NCBI GenBank assembly: GCA_019636095.1 | Contig: JAHBYF010000004.1 | Span: forward strand, 1 to 64,000 | Source: Hyphomonadaceae bacterium | GTDB taxonomy: Bacteria > Pseudomonadota > Alphaproteobacteria > Caulobacterales > Aquidulcibacteraceae | Reading direction: 5' to 3' | Length of the DNA: 64,000 nucleotides | In this document: positions 1 to 9,352 of the stretch, piece after piece | Position numbering within the stretch: position 1 is the first letter of the stretch | Layout: each line of letters opens with the position of its first letter | The notes under the pieces: generated by a model | Database searches by the model: none | Told to the model about the DNA's origin: nothing | The model's input: the letters and a program-made list of their open reading frames with translations, nothing else | Position numbers and translations under genes: made by a program

Positions 1-23
1 CAACGAACCCCGAGCCCGCCGGA

Positions 24-98
24 TGGTGGGCGCGACAGGGATTGAACCTGTGACCCCTCCCGTGTGAAGGGAGTGCTCTCCCGCTGAGCTACGCGCCC
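24..98 (-). tRNA. tRNA-Val (anticodon CAC)
   Basis: Read on the minus strand this folds as a complete tRNA: a 7-bp acceptor stem (GGGCGCG pairing with CGCGCCC), a D-arm with AGCTCAGCGGGAGAGC, an anticodon stem CTCCC/GGGAG enclosing loop TTCACAC, and a T-arm containing GGTTCAATCC. The anticodon CAC decodes the valine codon GUG. The terminal CCA appears to be encoded at 24-26. No integrase or attachment repeat is adjacent, so it does not look like an island insertion site here. Confidence 0.95.
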
Positions 99-237
99 GG
101 AAACCAGGGCTTCCGAAGGGCGCGGACCATAAGGTTCGCGGCGCCTGCGTCAAGCTGCGCCGCTATTGAGGGTTGACCTCCGCGGCTAAGCAGGCGCTAT
201 TGCGAACCGTTCGCAATATCGGCCAAGGAGGCCCCTC

Positions 238-1269
238 CTGTCTTTTCATCTCAACCGCCGTGGCCTGGTCCTGGGAGCTTCCGCCACCGCGCTTGCCGCT
301 TGTGCTGGCGGCGGCGGCAAGTTCGTCAACGTCTATACCGCGCGCCATTACGATGCCGATCGCGCGCTTTACGCGGGCTTCCAGGAAGCAACCGGTATTG
401 AGGTGCGGGCGCTCACCGGCAGCGCCGAGCAATTGCTCGAACGCCTGCGCGCCGAGGGCGATCAGACTGAAGCGGACGTGTTCATCAGCGCTGACGCCGG
501 AAACCTTTGGAAGGTGAAGGACGCAGGTCTCTTTCAGAATGTCACCACGCCAACTTTGCAGGAAAAGGTGCCCGAGCACCTACGCGATCCAGATGGCGCC
601 TATTGGGGGTTCACAAAGCGCGCGCGGATCATCGTCTATCGCAAGGACGCGGTGCGGCCCGAGGAAGTTGCAACCATGGATGCGCTCGGCACGGCTCGCT
701 TTCACAACCAGATCGTGATGCGTTCGTCATCGAACGTCTATCAATTGTCGACACTGGCGGCGCGTATCGAACGTCTCGGTGCCGAGAACGCAAAGGCGTG
801 GGCGGCTGCGGTGCGAGGCAACTTTGCGCACGATCCGCAGGGGAGCGACACCGACCAGATCAAGGCTGTCGCCGCTGGTGAGGCGCAGGCATCAGTATGC
901 AACCACTATTACTACTTCCGCATGATGCGCTCAGACGATCCGGCTGATCGCGACGTTGTCTCGAAGGTTGGCTTTGTTTTTCCCGACCAGGCAGGCGCGG
1001 GCACCCACGTCAACATTTCAGGCGGCGGCATCACAGCCCACGCACAGCGGCGCGACCTTGGCATTCAATTCCTGGAATATCTCGTTAGTGACGCGGCGCA
1101 AACCATGCTGGCGCCGCTCAACACCGAATTCCCGATCCGACCTGAAATCCCAGCGGCGCCAGATTTGGCCGCTGCAGGGCCCTTTAAGGAAGAAAACATC
1201 CCGCTCGATGCGCTGGGGCGCCATCAGGCCGAAGCCGCTCGCATCTTCGAAGAAGTGGGTTGGAGCTAA
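238..1269 (+). CDS. fbpA: Ferric iron ABC transporter, substrate-binding lipoprotein (FbpA/FutA type), CTG start
   Basis: Periplasmic iron-binding component of the importer formed with the next two genes. The mature part opens with VNVYTARHYDADRALYAGFQ, typical of FutA/FbpA proteins that bind ferric iron through tyrosines, and a tyrosine cluster NHYYYFRM lies in the C-terminal half. The N-terminus has a twin-arginine-like NRRGLVLGA and a lipobox-like LAAC, so it is probably a lipoprotein. This leader lies upstream of the first GTG in frame (403). The reading frame is open from 193, with no ATG, GTG or TTG before the leader. A strong AAGGAGG at 225-231 is placed 6 nt before a CTG at 238, which I take as the start (343 aa). 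The permease gene follows 27 nt downstream. Confidence 0.85.
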   Translation: MSFHLNRRGLVLGASATALAACAGGGGKFVNVYTARHYDADRALYAGFQEATGIEVRALTGSAEQLLERLRAEGDQTEADVFISADAGNLWKVKDAGLFQNVTTPTLQEKVPEHLRDPDGAYWGFTKRARIIVYRKDAVRPEEVATMDALGTARFHNQIVMRSSSNVYQLSTLAARIERLGAENAKAWAAAVRGNFAHDPQGSDTDQIKAVAAGEAQASVCNHYYYFRMMRSDDPADRDVVSKVGFVFPDQAGAGTHVNISGGGITAHAQRRDLGIQFLEYLVSDAAQTMLAPLNTEFPIRPEIPAAPDLAAAGPFKEENIPLDALGRHQAEAARIFEEVGWS

Positions 1270-1296
1270 GCGAACACAGGTTAGAAGCAGCGGCGC

Positions 1297-2871
1297 ATGA
1301 GTTTGGCCGCATCACCTTCCCGCCTTCGGGCGACGCGCTTCGACGGGGTGGCGATTGTCGCCGCCATCGCGACGTTGGTCTGCGCCGCGCCGGCTGTGGC
1401 TGTCCTGGCGCTGGCTTTGACGCAAGGCGGCGACGCCGATTTCGGCGCGGCGCTGATCGCAGAGGGCGCCGTAGGCACAACCACCTTGGTGCTCGCCGGC
1501 GGCGCTGGGGCGCTTGTGTTTGGCGCGGCGGCGGCTTGGCTGGTGACGCTATGCAACTTTCCGGGCCGGCGCGTGTTCGAGTGGGCGCTGGCAATCCCGC
1601 TGGCGGCGCCGAGTTACATCTTGGCCTACGCCTATGCGAGCATGACCTGGGCAGGCCGCTCGTTCATCCCGGTCGAGGGCATGTGGGGCGTGGCGTTCAT
1701 CTACGCGGTGGGGCTCTACCCTTATGTTTATCTCGCAGCCCGCGCCGCGTTTGCGAGCCAATCGGCCTGCGCGCTTGAGGCCGCGCGTATGTTGGGCGCA
1801 TCGCCGATGCGCGTGTTCTGGCGCGTGGCGCTTCCGTTGGCGCGCCCCGGCATTGCTGCAGGCGCCGCGCTCGCCTGCATGGAGATTGCGGCCGACTATG
1901 GCGCCGCTCAGCACTTCGGACTTAGCACGCTCTCAACGGCCATCTTTCGCGCCTGGTACGCGCATGGATCACCAGCCGTCGCGCTACAAATCTCCGGCGT
2001 TCTACTCGTCGCGGCGATGGTGTTTCTCTTTGTTGAGCGCAGCGCGCGCGGACGAGCCTCGTTTGCAGGCGGTTCCTCGCGATGGCGGCCGCTGCCGCGG
2101 TACAATCTCAAGTCGCTCGCGGCGACGGCGGCGGTTATCTTTTGTGCGTTGCTGATTGTGTTTGGCGCGCTGCTGCCGCTGCTGTGGTTGGCGCGGCTCG
2201 CCGTTTTGCACGCAAACGTGCAAGACATTGCCGGGCCCTTCGCAAACTCTCTTCTGCTATCGACGCTCGGCACTTTGATCACGCTCGCGCTTGCGTCGGC
2301 GATCGCGGTTGCCGCGCGGCGGGCGTCAGCATGGGGCAAGACGCCGTTGTTCGCCGCCGGAATGGGCTATGCCGCGCCGGGCGCCGTCATCGCGCTCGGC
2401 GCACTCTCACTCTTTGGCCTTGCGCGAGACGCGGGCTGGGTTGGCGGCCTGAGTGCGGCGCTTTCACTGACGGCATTGTTCTGGACCTACGCGGCGCGCT
2501 TCTCAGCAGCAGGCGTCGGGCCTGTCGACGCCGGTCTCGCTCGGCTTTCGAAAGGCCTCGATGCTTCCGCGCGCACCTTGGGCGCGGGACCGTGGCGGCG
2601 ATTTTTTTCGATTGACCTGCCAATCGCGGCGCCAAGCCTCGCGGCGGCGGCGCTGATCTTGTTCGTCGAAATCCTAAAGGAGTTGCCCGCGACGCTGATC
2701 CTGCGCCCGTTCAACTTCGATACGCTGGCGGTCAAGGCCTATTCCTATGCAAGCGACGAACGTTTGCTTCAGGCAGCGGCGCCATCGCTGTTGATCTTTC
2801 TTGCTGGGCTAGCCCCAATCGTCATCCTCGCGCGCAGTATAGAGCGCGGGCGCGCAGGCGTGACGCCATGA
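1297..2871 (+). CDS. fbpB: Ferric iron ABC transporter, permease (FbpB type)
   Basis: Inner-membrane permease of 524 aa, about twice the size of a simple ABC permease, as expected for the fused FbpB/SfuB family with two homologous halves. Both halves carry an EAA-like cytoplasmic loop that docks the ATPase: EAARMLGASPMRVFWRVALP in the first half and a similar ARTLGAGPWRRFFSIDLP in the second. Many hydrophobic segments run throughout, consistent with about 12 membrane helices. The start at ATG 1297 follows the binding-protein stop by 27 nt. The stop overlaps the ATPase start by 4 nt (ATGA), indicating translational coupling. The substrate is inferred to be ferric iron from the neighbouring binding protein. 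Confidence 0.88.
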   Translation: MSLAASPSRLRATRFDGVAIVAAIATLVCAAPAVAVLALALTQGGDADFGAALIAEGAVGTTTLVLAGGAGALVFGAAAAWLVTLCNFPGRRVFEWALAIPLAAPSYILAYAYASMTWAGRSFIPVEGMWGVAFIYAVGLYPYVYLAARAAFASQSACALEAARMLGASPMRVFWRVALPLARPGIAAGAALACMEIAADYGAAQHFGLSTLSTAIFRAWYAHGSPAVALQISGVLLVAAMVFLFVERSARGRASFAGGSSRWRPLPRYNLKSLAATAAVIFCALLIVFGALLPLLWLARLAVLHANVQDIAGPFANSLLLSTLGTLITLALASAIAVAARRASAWGKTPLFAAGMGYAAPGAVIALGALSLFGLARDAGWVGGLSAALSLTALFWTYAARFSAAGVGPVDAGLARLSKGLDASARTLGAGPWRRFFSIDLPIAAPSLAAAALILFVEILKELPATLILRPFNFDTLAVKAYSYASDERLLQAAAPSLLIFLAGLAPIVILARSIERGRAGVTP

Positions 2872-3881
2872 ACGGCGTGAAACTCCGCAACGTGCGGCGG
2901 TCGTACGGCAAGACACCGGCGCTCGACGATGTGTCCTTCACCGCGCCCGAAGGCCAAGTCGTGGCGCTCCTGGGAGCGTCCGGCTCGGGCAAATCAACAA
3001 TACTGCGCCTCATCGCAGGCCTTGAAGCCGTCGACGCAGGCGAAATCCACCTCGGCGGCGCGCGCGTCTCAAGCGTGGGATTCATGCTGCCGACGGAAGC
3101 ACGCCGCATTGGCATGGTTTTCCAAGACTACTCGCTGTTTCCACACCTCACGGCGGGCGCGAACGTTGCGTTCGGTCTCGACAAACTCGGACGCGCGACG
3201 CGCGACGAAACAGCATTGCATTGGCTCGATCGCGTCGGGCTCAAACATCGCGCCGGCGCCTATCCGCACGAGCTCTCCGGCGGCGAGCAGCAACGAGTAG
3301 CGCTGGCGCGCGCGCTCGCACCCAAACCGCATGCGATATTGCTGGACGAGCCCTTCTCCGGCCTCGACGCCAGCCTACGGGCCGAGTTGCGCGACGCGAC
3401 GCTCGCAACTCTTGGGGAGGCGCACACGACTACCTTGTTTGTCACGCACGATGCAGAGGACGCATTGCAAGCGGCGGACCGTTTGGTCATCCTGAAAAGC
3501 GGGCACGTCTTGCAGGAAGGCCCACCGCGCGAAGTGTACGACGCACCGGCTTCTGTCGACGCCGCGGCGGCGCTTGGGCCGATCAACATTTTCAAAGGCG
3601 TCATCAAAAACGGCGCCATCGATACGCCTTTTGGTCCGGTTGCAGCCAAGCATTTGCCCAACGGTTCGCAGGCGACTGCCGTCGTACGCGCCGAGGCACT
3701 GACGCTTTCCCCCGGCGGCGGTGCGCGTGTGGCGGCGCTACGGCCACATGGCGCGCATGACTTGGCGCGCATTGAAAGCCAAGGCGCGACCTGGCGCGCC
3801 CTTACCCCGGCGCGTCAGCCGCTTGGCGATACGGTGTCGGTTGAAATTCAGTCCGCCGGCGCGTTCGCGTTTTCGGACTGA
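2868..3881 (+). CDS. fbpC: Ferric iron ABC transporter, ATP-binding protein (FbpC type)
   Basis: ATPase of 337 aa powering the importer. Visible motifs are Walker A GASGSGKST at residues 36-44, a Q-loop in VFQDY near 86, the signature LSGGE at 136-140, Walker B ILLDEP at 157-162 and the switch histidine in FVTHDAED. The remaining 110 or so C-terminal residues match the regulatory/TOBE extension of FbpC and PotA-like ATPases. It is translationally coupled to the permease by a 4-nt overlap. The 3' end overlaps the convergent methyltransferase gene by 34 bp, so no intergenic terminator can exist between them. Specificity for iron rests on the operon context. Confidence 0.9.
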   Translation: MNGVKLRNVRRSYGKTPALDDVSFTAPEGQVVALLGASGSGKSTILRLIAGLEAVDAGEIHLGGARVSSVGFMLPTEARRIGMVFQDYSLFPHLTAGANVAFGLDKLGRATRDETALHWLDRVGLKHRAGAYPHELSGGEQQRVALARALAPKPHAILLDEPFSGLDASLRAELRDATLATLGEAHTTTLFVTHDAEDALQAADRLVILKSGHVLQEGPPREVYDAPASVDAAAALGPINIFKGVIKNGAIDTPFGPVAAKHLPNGSQATAVVRAEALTLSPGGGARVAALRPHGAHDLARIESQGATWRALTPARQPLGDTVSVEIQSAGAFAFSD

Positions 3882-4822
3882 TCTTCGAGCGGCTTCCGCA
3901 AGACGAAGCGGCGGCGCTCCAATCGGCGTGTCACCAGAAGCTGCAACCGCACGCGCCACGCCTCTGTCTCCCACGCCAACTCGCGCGCGACCGCGACCTC
4001 AAGCGCGCCGGCGGCGGTCAGGCGCTCACCCAATTGCTTGAATGCGGCGCGCGCCGTGAAGAGAAAATCCTCGGTCATGTCCTCGTCGGCTTCGAGCGTA
4101 AAGCCAATGTCGGAGAAGACCTGCAACAGGTCGCCGTGCGCGCGAATTTGCGGCTCGGCGAATGATGAGGCGAATGCTGTCGCAAGTTCTGGAGTCGTCA
4201 GGCCGACATAACACTCAACGACGGCGCATGCGCCGGGCTTCAGGGTTTTTAGAAGCTGCCCCGCCAAGTGCGGCGGGAAACCGCAATAGGCAAAATCGTC
4301 GATGCTCAACAGGCCGTCATAGGCGCCGGGTGTGAAGACGTGCGCCTCAAGATCAATACGCGTCGCCGTGACACGTTCGTCGAGCTTGGCCTTCTTCAGC
4401 CCATATTGCAGAGCCTCGAAGGTCTCTTCGCGCCATTCAAACACGTCAATCTTGCCCGGATGCGCGGCTGCGACGGCGGACATGACCCCGGCGAGACCAG
4501 GGCCGAGCACTGCGAGCGCGCCTTCGGGCGCAAGGCCGATGCGGGCCGGCTCAAGCCTGTCAGAAGTGGCGTCGCCTGGGCGGACGCGATCATCGCCCCA
4601 AAGAACGGCCAGCGCCTGTAGACGCGCTGGCAACTCGTACGGCGGCTCATCGAAAAGTTCGTTATCTACGGAATCGTTGGCGGCTGGCTCGGCAGCGAGT
4701 CTTGCTTCGATCTCAGCCACCGCGGCCTCTTCGTCGAACACATCGCCGTCCCACCAGGCGCGGAGCTTTGCGCGCGTCAGCGCTATGCCCTTTTTGTCAA
4801 AGAGAGCCTTCTTGGCCGCCAT
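3848..4822 (-). CDS. Class I SAM-dependent methyltransferase-like protein
   Basis: A 324-aa soluble protein. The central part looks like a Rossmann methyltransferase: a degenerate glycine motif in ALAVLGPGLAGVMSAV, an acidic strand end in KIDVFEWREE, then YDGLLSIDDFAYC followed by LLKTLKPGACAVVECYVG, which corresponds to motifs IV and V. The N-terminal 100 residues are acidic and not recognised. The substrate cannot be inferred. The 3' end overlaps fbpC on the opposite strand by 34 bp and the start lies 26 nt downstream of the preceding hydrolase gene, so it may be co-transcribed with the genes behind it. Confidence 0.6.
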   Translation of the reverse strand: MAAKKALFDKKGIALTRAKLRAWWDGDVFDEEAAVAEIEARLAAEPAANDSVDNELFDEPPYELPARLQALAVLWGDDRVRPGDATSDRLEPARIGLAPEGALAVLGPGLAGVMSAVAAAHPGKIDVFEWREETFEALQYGLKKAKLDERVTATRIDLEAHVFTPGAYDGLLSIDDFAYCGFPPHLAGQLLKTLKPGACAVVECYVGLTTPELATAFASSFAEPQIRAHGDLLQVFSDIGFTLEADEDMTEDFLFTARAAFKQLGERLTAAGALEVAVARELAWETEAWRVRLQLLVTRRLERRRFVLRKPLEDQSENANAPAD

Positions 4823-4848
4823 AGTGGCCCAAGCCTAGGCCAATCACG

Positions 4849-5880
4849 TTAACGATTTGCTTGGACGACCGGCAAAAGTGGCGGCGACTGTGACGGGAGC
4901 GGCGCGTCCGGATCATCGATAAATGCCAAAATATCGTTGAAAACGACTTCGCGCTGGAGGTCACGCAGCAGCCAATGCCAGCCGTTCTCATAGAATGCGG
5001 TGCGCGCCGTGGAAGGCAGTCGGCGCGCTGCCGCGACGGCGGAATTGCGCGGGATGATTTGATCGTGCGCGCCATAGAGGAAGAGCACGTGACCATCGAG
5101 ATTGGCGGCGTGTTCGGATGCGGTCTCCATAAGGCCGACGAGCCCGTAGACAGCGTCGATGCGTGTGGACCAGATCATGTACGGCGCGCGCCCAGCCTGC
5201 AGCAGCGCTTCGCGATTGTCTGACGCAGTGACCCGGCGAACGACGCCACGCGGCGGCTGCACGGCGCGCCACGGGAAGGTGTGGGCGCCCAGCCAAAGCG
5301 CGATCGCGTATTGATCTGGCAGCGTCGACCAGCCCCACACCGCTGGCGCCACAAGCACGAGGCGATCGACCGTAGGCGCGCCAGGCGCGCCGAACGTCGC
5401 CATCGCTTCCGCCGATCCCATGGAATCGCCGACCACGACGATCTCAGCATTCGGATACGTGTTGCGCGCCACCATGACAGCGGTGCGCAGGTCTTCCGTC
5501 ATCAGGCGCTCGCCTGCCCACACGCCGCGACGCGGCGAGCGACCGAAGCCACGCGCATCGTACGCGAAAAGCGCAACGCCATGTTCCGCAAACCAAGGAC
5601 CCGCGAGATAGAAAGTGTTGGCGTAATCGTTCATGCCGTGAAGACCGATGATGACCGCGCGCGGCTCAGCATTGTCCGGCGGCAACCATGCGGTGAGTCC
5701 GAGTTCGGCGCCATCGAATGAAATGAAGCGCTCCGCCGCTGGCTCGAAGCGCGGCCCGGTGAAACCTTCCAGCGGTGAGGCGGCGCGTTGCACCGTGGGC
5801 ACACACGCGGCCAGCACCATCAACGCAAGGCAGATGAAACTCTGCGCCGTAACTCGGGTAGCAAATCTGTTTCGAACCAT
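4849..5880 (-). CDS. Alpha/beta hydrolase lipoprotein (lysophospholipase-like)
   Basis: A 343-aa alpha/beta hydrolase. The N-terminus (FICLALMVLAAC) is a lipoprotein signal with the lipobox cysteine near residue 26, so the enzyme is probably membrane-anchored outside the cytoplasm. The catalytic triad can be read as Ser in VVGDSMGSAEA, Asp in YGAHDQIIPR and His in NGWHWLLRDL. The oxyanion region is IGLHGMNDYANTF, typical of monoacylglycerol lipase/lysophospholipase-type enzymes. Its start overlaps the end of the upstream glycosylase gene by 61 nt. A later start at residue 21 would delete the charged n-region of the signal peptide, so the longer form is kept. Confidence 0.75.
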   Translation of the reverse strand: MVRNRFATRVTAQSFICLALMVLAACVPTVQRAASPLEGFTGPRFEPAAERFISFDGAELGLTAWLPPDNAEPRAVIIGLHGMNDYANTFYLAGPWFAEHGVALFAYDARGFGRSPRRGVWAGERLMTEDLRTAVMVARNTYPNAEIVVVGDSMGSAEAMATFGAPGAPTVDRLVLVAPAVWGWSTLPDQYAIALWLGAHTFPWRAVQPPRGVVRRVTASDNREALLQAGRAPYMIWSTRIDAVYGLVGLMETASEHAANLDGHVLFLYGAHDQIIPRNSAVAAARRLPSTARTAFYENGWHWLLRDLQREVVFNDILAFIDDPDAPLPSQSPPLLPVVQANR

Positions 5881-6404
5881 GGATTACGCTTCAGCCAGCC
5901 GGTATTTCGCCATGACGGATGCGGCAAAGGCATGACGTTCGCAGGGTAATCGCGCCATGCGCCGACCGTCTCCGCCAAAGTCTTCTTCACCGCAGCACCT
6001 AAATGATAGCGTTGCGCAAAGGCGCCGACCAGCAGCGTCAATTGTATATTCTTCAGCAGTGGCAAGAGGCGCGGCCGCCACAGCGGCGCGCACTCCCGCC
6101 GTGGCGGCAGGTCGGCGCCGTTCACTGTTCCGGGAAAACAGAAACCCATAGCCGCGACGGCGATGTTTCGCTTGTCGTAGAAGTTTGCGCGGTCGAGCTG
6201 CATCCAGTCGCGCAGGCGGTCACCGGATGCATCGTCCCAGGGAATACCGCTCTCGTGCACGCGCCGACCTGGTGCCTGGCCGGCAATGAGAATACGCGCG
6301 CGCACATCGACCCAAACAACGGGCCGCGGCTCGTGCGGCAACGCGCCTGCGCAAACGCGGCAGGCGGTGATTTCTGCAATCATGGTTTTGAGTGCGCGCG
6401 ACAT
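5820..6404 (-). CDS. Uracil-DNA glycosylase family protein
   Basis: Soluble protein of about 194 aa resembling small uracil-DNA-glycosylase-fold proteins that excise damaged bases. Motif 1 reads ILIAGQAPGRRVHESGIPW and the C-terminal motif reads LPHPSWRNTGW, the histidine-containing loop of the fold. A CxxC-type pair near the N-terminus (CRVCAG) is common in this group. I placed the start at ATG 6404; ATG 6383 (MIAEITACRV) is equally possible, and a TTG at 6446 would add 14 residues. Its tail overlaps the downstream hydrolase gene by 61 nt, suggesting coupled translation. Activity on uracil is not proven by sequence alone. Confidence 0.72.
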   Translation of the reverse strand: MSRALKTMIAEITACRVCAGALPHEPRPVVWVDVRARILIAGQAPGRRVHESGIPWDDASGDRLRDWMQLDRANFYDKRNIAVAAMGFCFPGTVNGADLPPRRECAPLWRPRLLPLLKNIQLTLLVGAFAQRYHLGAAVKKTLAETVGAWRDYPANVMPLPHPSWRNTGWLKRNPWFETDLLPELRRRVSSALR

Positions 6405-6478
6405 GCGTCGAGATAACGCGCACAATGTGCGTGCGTCGATCCACAAGGACGGCGGCCTGCTCGAATCCTACGCCAGCG

Positions 6479-9157
6479 TTACTGGAAAATTGCGGAGCGT
6501 CGAATGGCGAGCCGCGCTTCGACGGTCGTCGGAAGCGGGGTGTAATACCCTACAGCCTCCAAATAGACCGCGCGATCGTCGTCCCGGGGTTGGTAGCTTG
6601 GGAAGCTGACGCTCACCACATCGCCCCGTTCCAGCCGCGAATAGTCGCCGTCGACCGCGCGCAAGGAACGTTGCGCCGGCTCGAACATCCGTTCGCGGCC
6701 ATCGCCGCCAACGGCGATGAGACGCACCCTGTTGAGATAGGATATCTCGGACTCCCGCTCGTGGATTTCTATCTGACCCACGGTCCGACCAAGATAGCGC
6801 CGGCTCGCGCGTTCGGCGCTCAGCCCGATCTGATCGGTGATGATTGTACCGCGGTTGAGCATGGTATGGTCGCCTGGCCGCGCTGCGTAAACGAACGGAC
6901 ACGAACCAACTCCACTGCCAAACAAAATGGCCAAGATCGCGCCGCTGTCATCGCGCATGTCGAAGTCCACATCGTTGATGCGTACAGTAAGTGCTTCGAC
7001 GCTTGGACCAATCACGTATGGCGTCGCCAACGGCGTCCTTATGCCGTTACTAAGATCGATAAAGCGCACCTGCCCACTTCGCACCATGATCGCGCGCGCG
7101 TTGTTCGTGACCAGCGGGTCGTTGGGCCCGTCAACCTGAGGCTGCGTCTCAGGGTCAGGCATCACGTCAAACGAAATCGGATTGCCGTCGCCGCGCGCGC
7201 GCCACCTCGCGACGTCATCCTCGCTCAATCCATCTTCGACGATGAGCCGACGCGGCACCGCAATGGCCTCACCCGGCGCAAGCATGCCCCCCGGCCACGG
7301 GGTCTCGACAGTTCGGTCAGGATCGCTGTGTGCCCACACCTCAATCGCCTCGCGATCGGCCATACCGTCCAAGATCGCGGTGATCGGCAGCGGTTCATCC
7401 GATACGTTTTCGATAAACGAAACACGAAGCGCGAGGGCGGGGAGCGCAATATCGATCGAGGCCTGCAATTCTTCGCAATTGCTCAAATTCAAGGACCTGA
7501 GATTGAGCGTTGCAATCAGAACGCCGCCAGATGGCCGGTGCTCGGTCAGAAATTGCAGCGTCTGGAGGTGGTCTCGGTTGCCCTCACCGGCGATTTGAGG
7601 ATTGTTCGCCAGCAACGGGGCCAAGAAGTCGTAGTCGGCAAGCCGCATCAAAGTCCCGCGTACGCCGCCGTCCTCGTCGCGCACGCCCTCCAGTCCGCGC
7701 CCACTCAGCGCGCGCACCGCTTCGGGATGCGGCTGCAAGACGTTGTCGTTGTACCAGCGGTGGCTATCGCCGAGAACGAGTTGATAGTTGGCGTCCAAAG
7801 GTTGGTTGATAGGGCATCCGTAGATTCCGCTTGAGAAATTTGCGCGCAAAGTAACCAGAGCAGCGTCCGCCATGCGTAGTCCCATCAGCGATCGGGGATT
7901 GACGCTCGCATCCCAGACTTCGCTCTCTGGATTGGATGCTTCTCCATCCTGGCCAACCTGGTAGCCCAAGCTGCCCTCTCCCATTCCCTGAAAAACCGGA
8001 AACGCACTGAGATATTCGTCTGCCGCATCCCACACCTCGTTGCGCACTACGCCGGCGAGCGCCGGGACCAGGCGTGCGAACTCCGGCGGGCGAATACCGT
8101 GAAGCACCGCATCCATGGCAAGACCGCGCACGGTGATGTGACGCACGCGCAAACGCTCAGTGCCGGACGGCGTTCCCAAAGTCAGGTCGGCAAAGCGAAG
8201 CCCCTCCCGCGCAATCTCACGAGCAGTCTCATGGTCGCGGTGGCTGAGCGTCACCGTCCCTTCTTTTGCGCCCCAAAACAGCGGATACTCCATGTGACCG
8301 ACGCCGTTTTCATCAAGTGGTACGCGTGTTTGGGTATCGCCGAATGTGACGGTAACTTGCGCGTCAGTGACGGGTGTTCGCAGCTCGTCGATTACGGCGA
8401 TGGAGAAATTCTGGTAAAGCGCGCCTCTTGCGTATGGATACGCGCCCGCGCCGATCGCAGCACACCACACGACGATATTGGTGACGGTGGTGACCCAGCC
8501 CACCGCGAATGCGCGGCGAAGGAAGGTGGCAGCAGCACGATCGTTGCGCCGGCGGCTGAAAAGCAAATTCAGCACCAGGTAGGCAAGAGAAAGGCCACCC
8601 ACGAGCGCCGCCGCGGTAAGGGGACCAAAGGCGACTGCACTGGTGACGATTAGGGTCGCCAAACCGAGCGCGAGGAAGAGTTGCGCTACGCGTCCGCGAA
8701 GACTCGCCTTTGCTGTTTGGGGACCGGTGTCGCGCGCAACGCGCGCGTCGACTGCGCGGCCCTCAAGCTTCGCGCGAACAGTCTCTACAAAGCCGATCCA
8801 GCGCGGATCTTCGCGATCACCGCGCCAATCCACCAAGTCTGCCGTCTGCACATGGCGCAAGCCGAGCGGCGGCAAGACGTCGTCGATAACAACTGGAACC
8901 AAGCCGCCGCGCGCATCCGCTTCCTCGGCCTCTTGGATCACCCACTTCCCGGTGTCGTGGTCTGCGCTGTTGCGCGACCAGACGACGATTACAACTTTTG
9001 CTGCGTGAAGTTCGCGTGCAATGTCGGCGCGCCAGTCGGCAGTGGGCGCGATCCCTTGATCCCACCAGAGGTTGATACCTTCGCGCTCTAGCCCACGAAC
9101 GATATCCTCGACGGCGCCACGGTCGTCGCTCTTATAGCTGATGAAGACATCCGCCAT
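6479..9157 (-). CDS. TIR-domain transmembrane protein with large unknown C-terminal region
   Basis: Predicted protein of 892 aa. Residues 1-135 are a TIR domain: VFISYKSDDRGAVEDIV at strand A, a BB-loop around LWWDQGIAPTADW, and KWVIQEAEEA, where Glu76 sits at the position of the NADase glutamate in catalytic TIRs. Hydrophobic helices follow at about 159-203 and 212-240, giving a cytosolic TIR tethered to the membrane. Just after them comes a short beta-rich stretch (PVTDAQVTVTFGDTQTRVPL) like a carboxypeptidase-regulatory or Ig-like fold. The remaining 550 residues are acidic, mostly soluble and not recognised. It lies alone between a glycosylase gene and a divergently transcribed secreted-protein gene. 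A role in NAD-based signalling or defence is possible but inferred. Confidence 0.75.
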   Translation of the reverse strand: MADVFISYKSDDRGAVEDIVRGLEREGINLWWDQGIAPTADWRADIARELHAAKVVIVVWSRNSADHDTGKWVIQEAEEADARGGLVPVVIDDVLPPLGLRHVQTADLVDWRGDREDPRWIGFVETVRAKLEGRAVDARVARDTGPQTAKASLRGRVAQLFLALGLATLIVTSAVAFGPLTAAALVGGLSLAYLVLNLLFSRRRNDRAAATFLRRAFAVGWVTTVTNIVVWCAAIGAGAYPYARGALYQNFSIAVIDELRTPVTDAQVTVTFGDTQTRVPLDENGVGHMEYPLFWGAKEGTVTLSHRDHETAREIAREGLRFADLTLGTPSGTERLRVRHITVRGLAMDAVLHGIRPPEFARLVPALAGVVRNEVWDAADEYLSAFPVFQGMGEGSLGYQVGQDGEASNPESEVWDASVNPRSLMGLRMADAALVTLRANFSSGIYGCPINQPLDANYQLVLGDSHRWYNDNVLQPHPEAVRALSGRGLEGVRDEDGGVRGTLMRLADYDFLAPLLANNPQIAGEGNRDHLQTLQFLTEHRPSGGVLIATLNLRSLNLSNCEELQASIDIALPALALRVSFIENVSDEPLPITAILDGMADREAIEVWAHSDPDRTVETPWPGGMLAPGEAIAVPRRLIVEDGLSEDDVARWRARGDGNPISFDVMPDPETQPQVDGPNDPLVTNNARAIMVRSGQVRFIDLSNGIRTPLATPYVIGPSVEALTVRINDVDFDMRDDSGAILAILFGSGVGSCPFVYAARPGDHTMLNRGTIITDQIGLSAERASRRYLGRTVGQIEIHERESEISYLNRVRLIAVGGDGRERMFEPAQRSLRAVDGDYSRLERGDVVSVSFPSYQPRDDDRAVYLEAVGYYTPLPTTVEARLAIRRSAIFQ

Positions 9158-9352
9158 AGGCCTTCCCCCGGAGCCACCCTATGATCACAATGACCGGATA
9201 ACAACCGCTGGCGACCACCGCTCACCAGGATAGAGGCGCTTTCATCGATGGCGCGAGTGCGCCTTCTGAGGCATCACTTGCCGCGACCGTTAGATGCGAT
9301 AGGGTTTCGCTGTGGACTGATATCTGCAGCCGCCCTCAGTTTGAGGTTCAAC

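Noticed and set aside
23..240. tRNA-Val as an island attachment site
   Set aside because: No integrase or element-like content lies next to it; the genes on its right are an ordinary iron importer.
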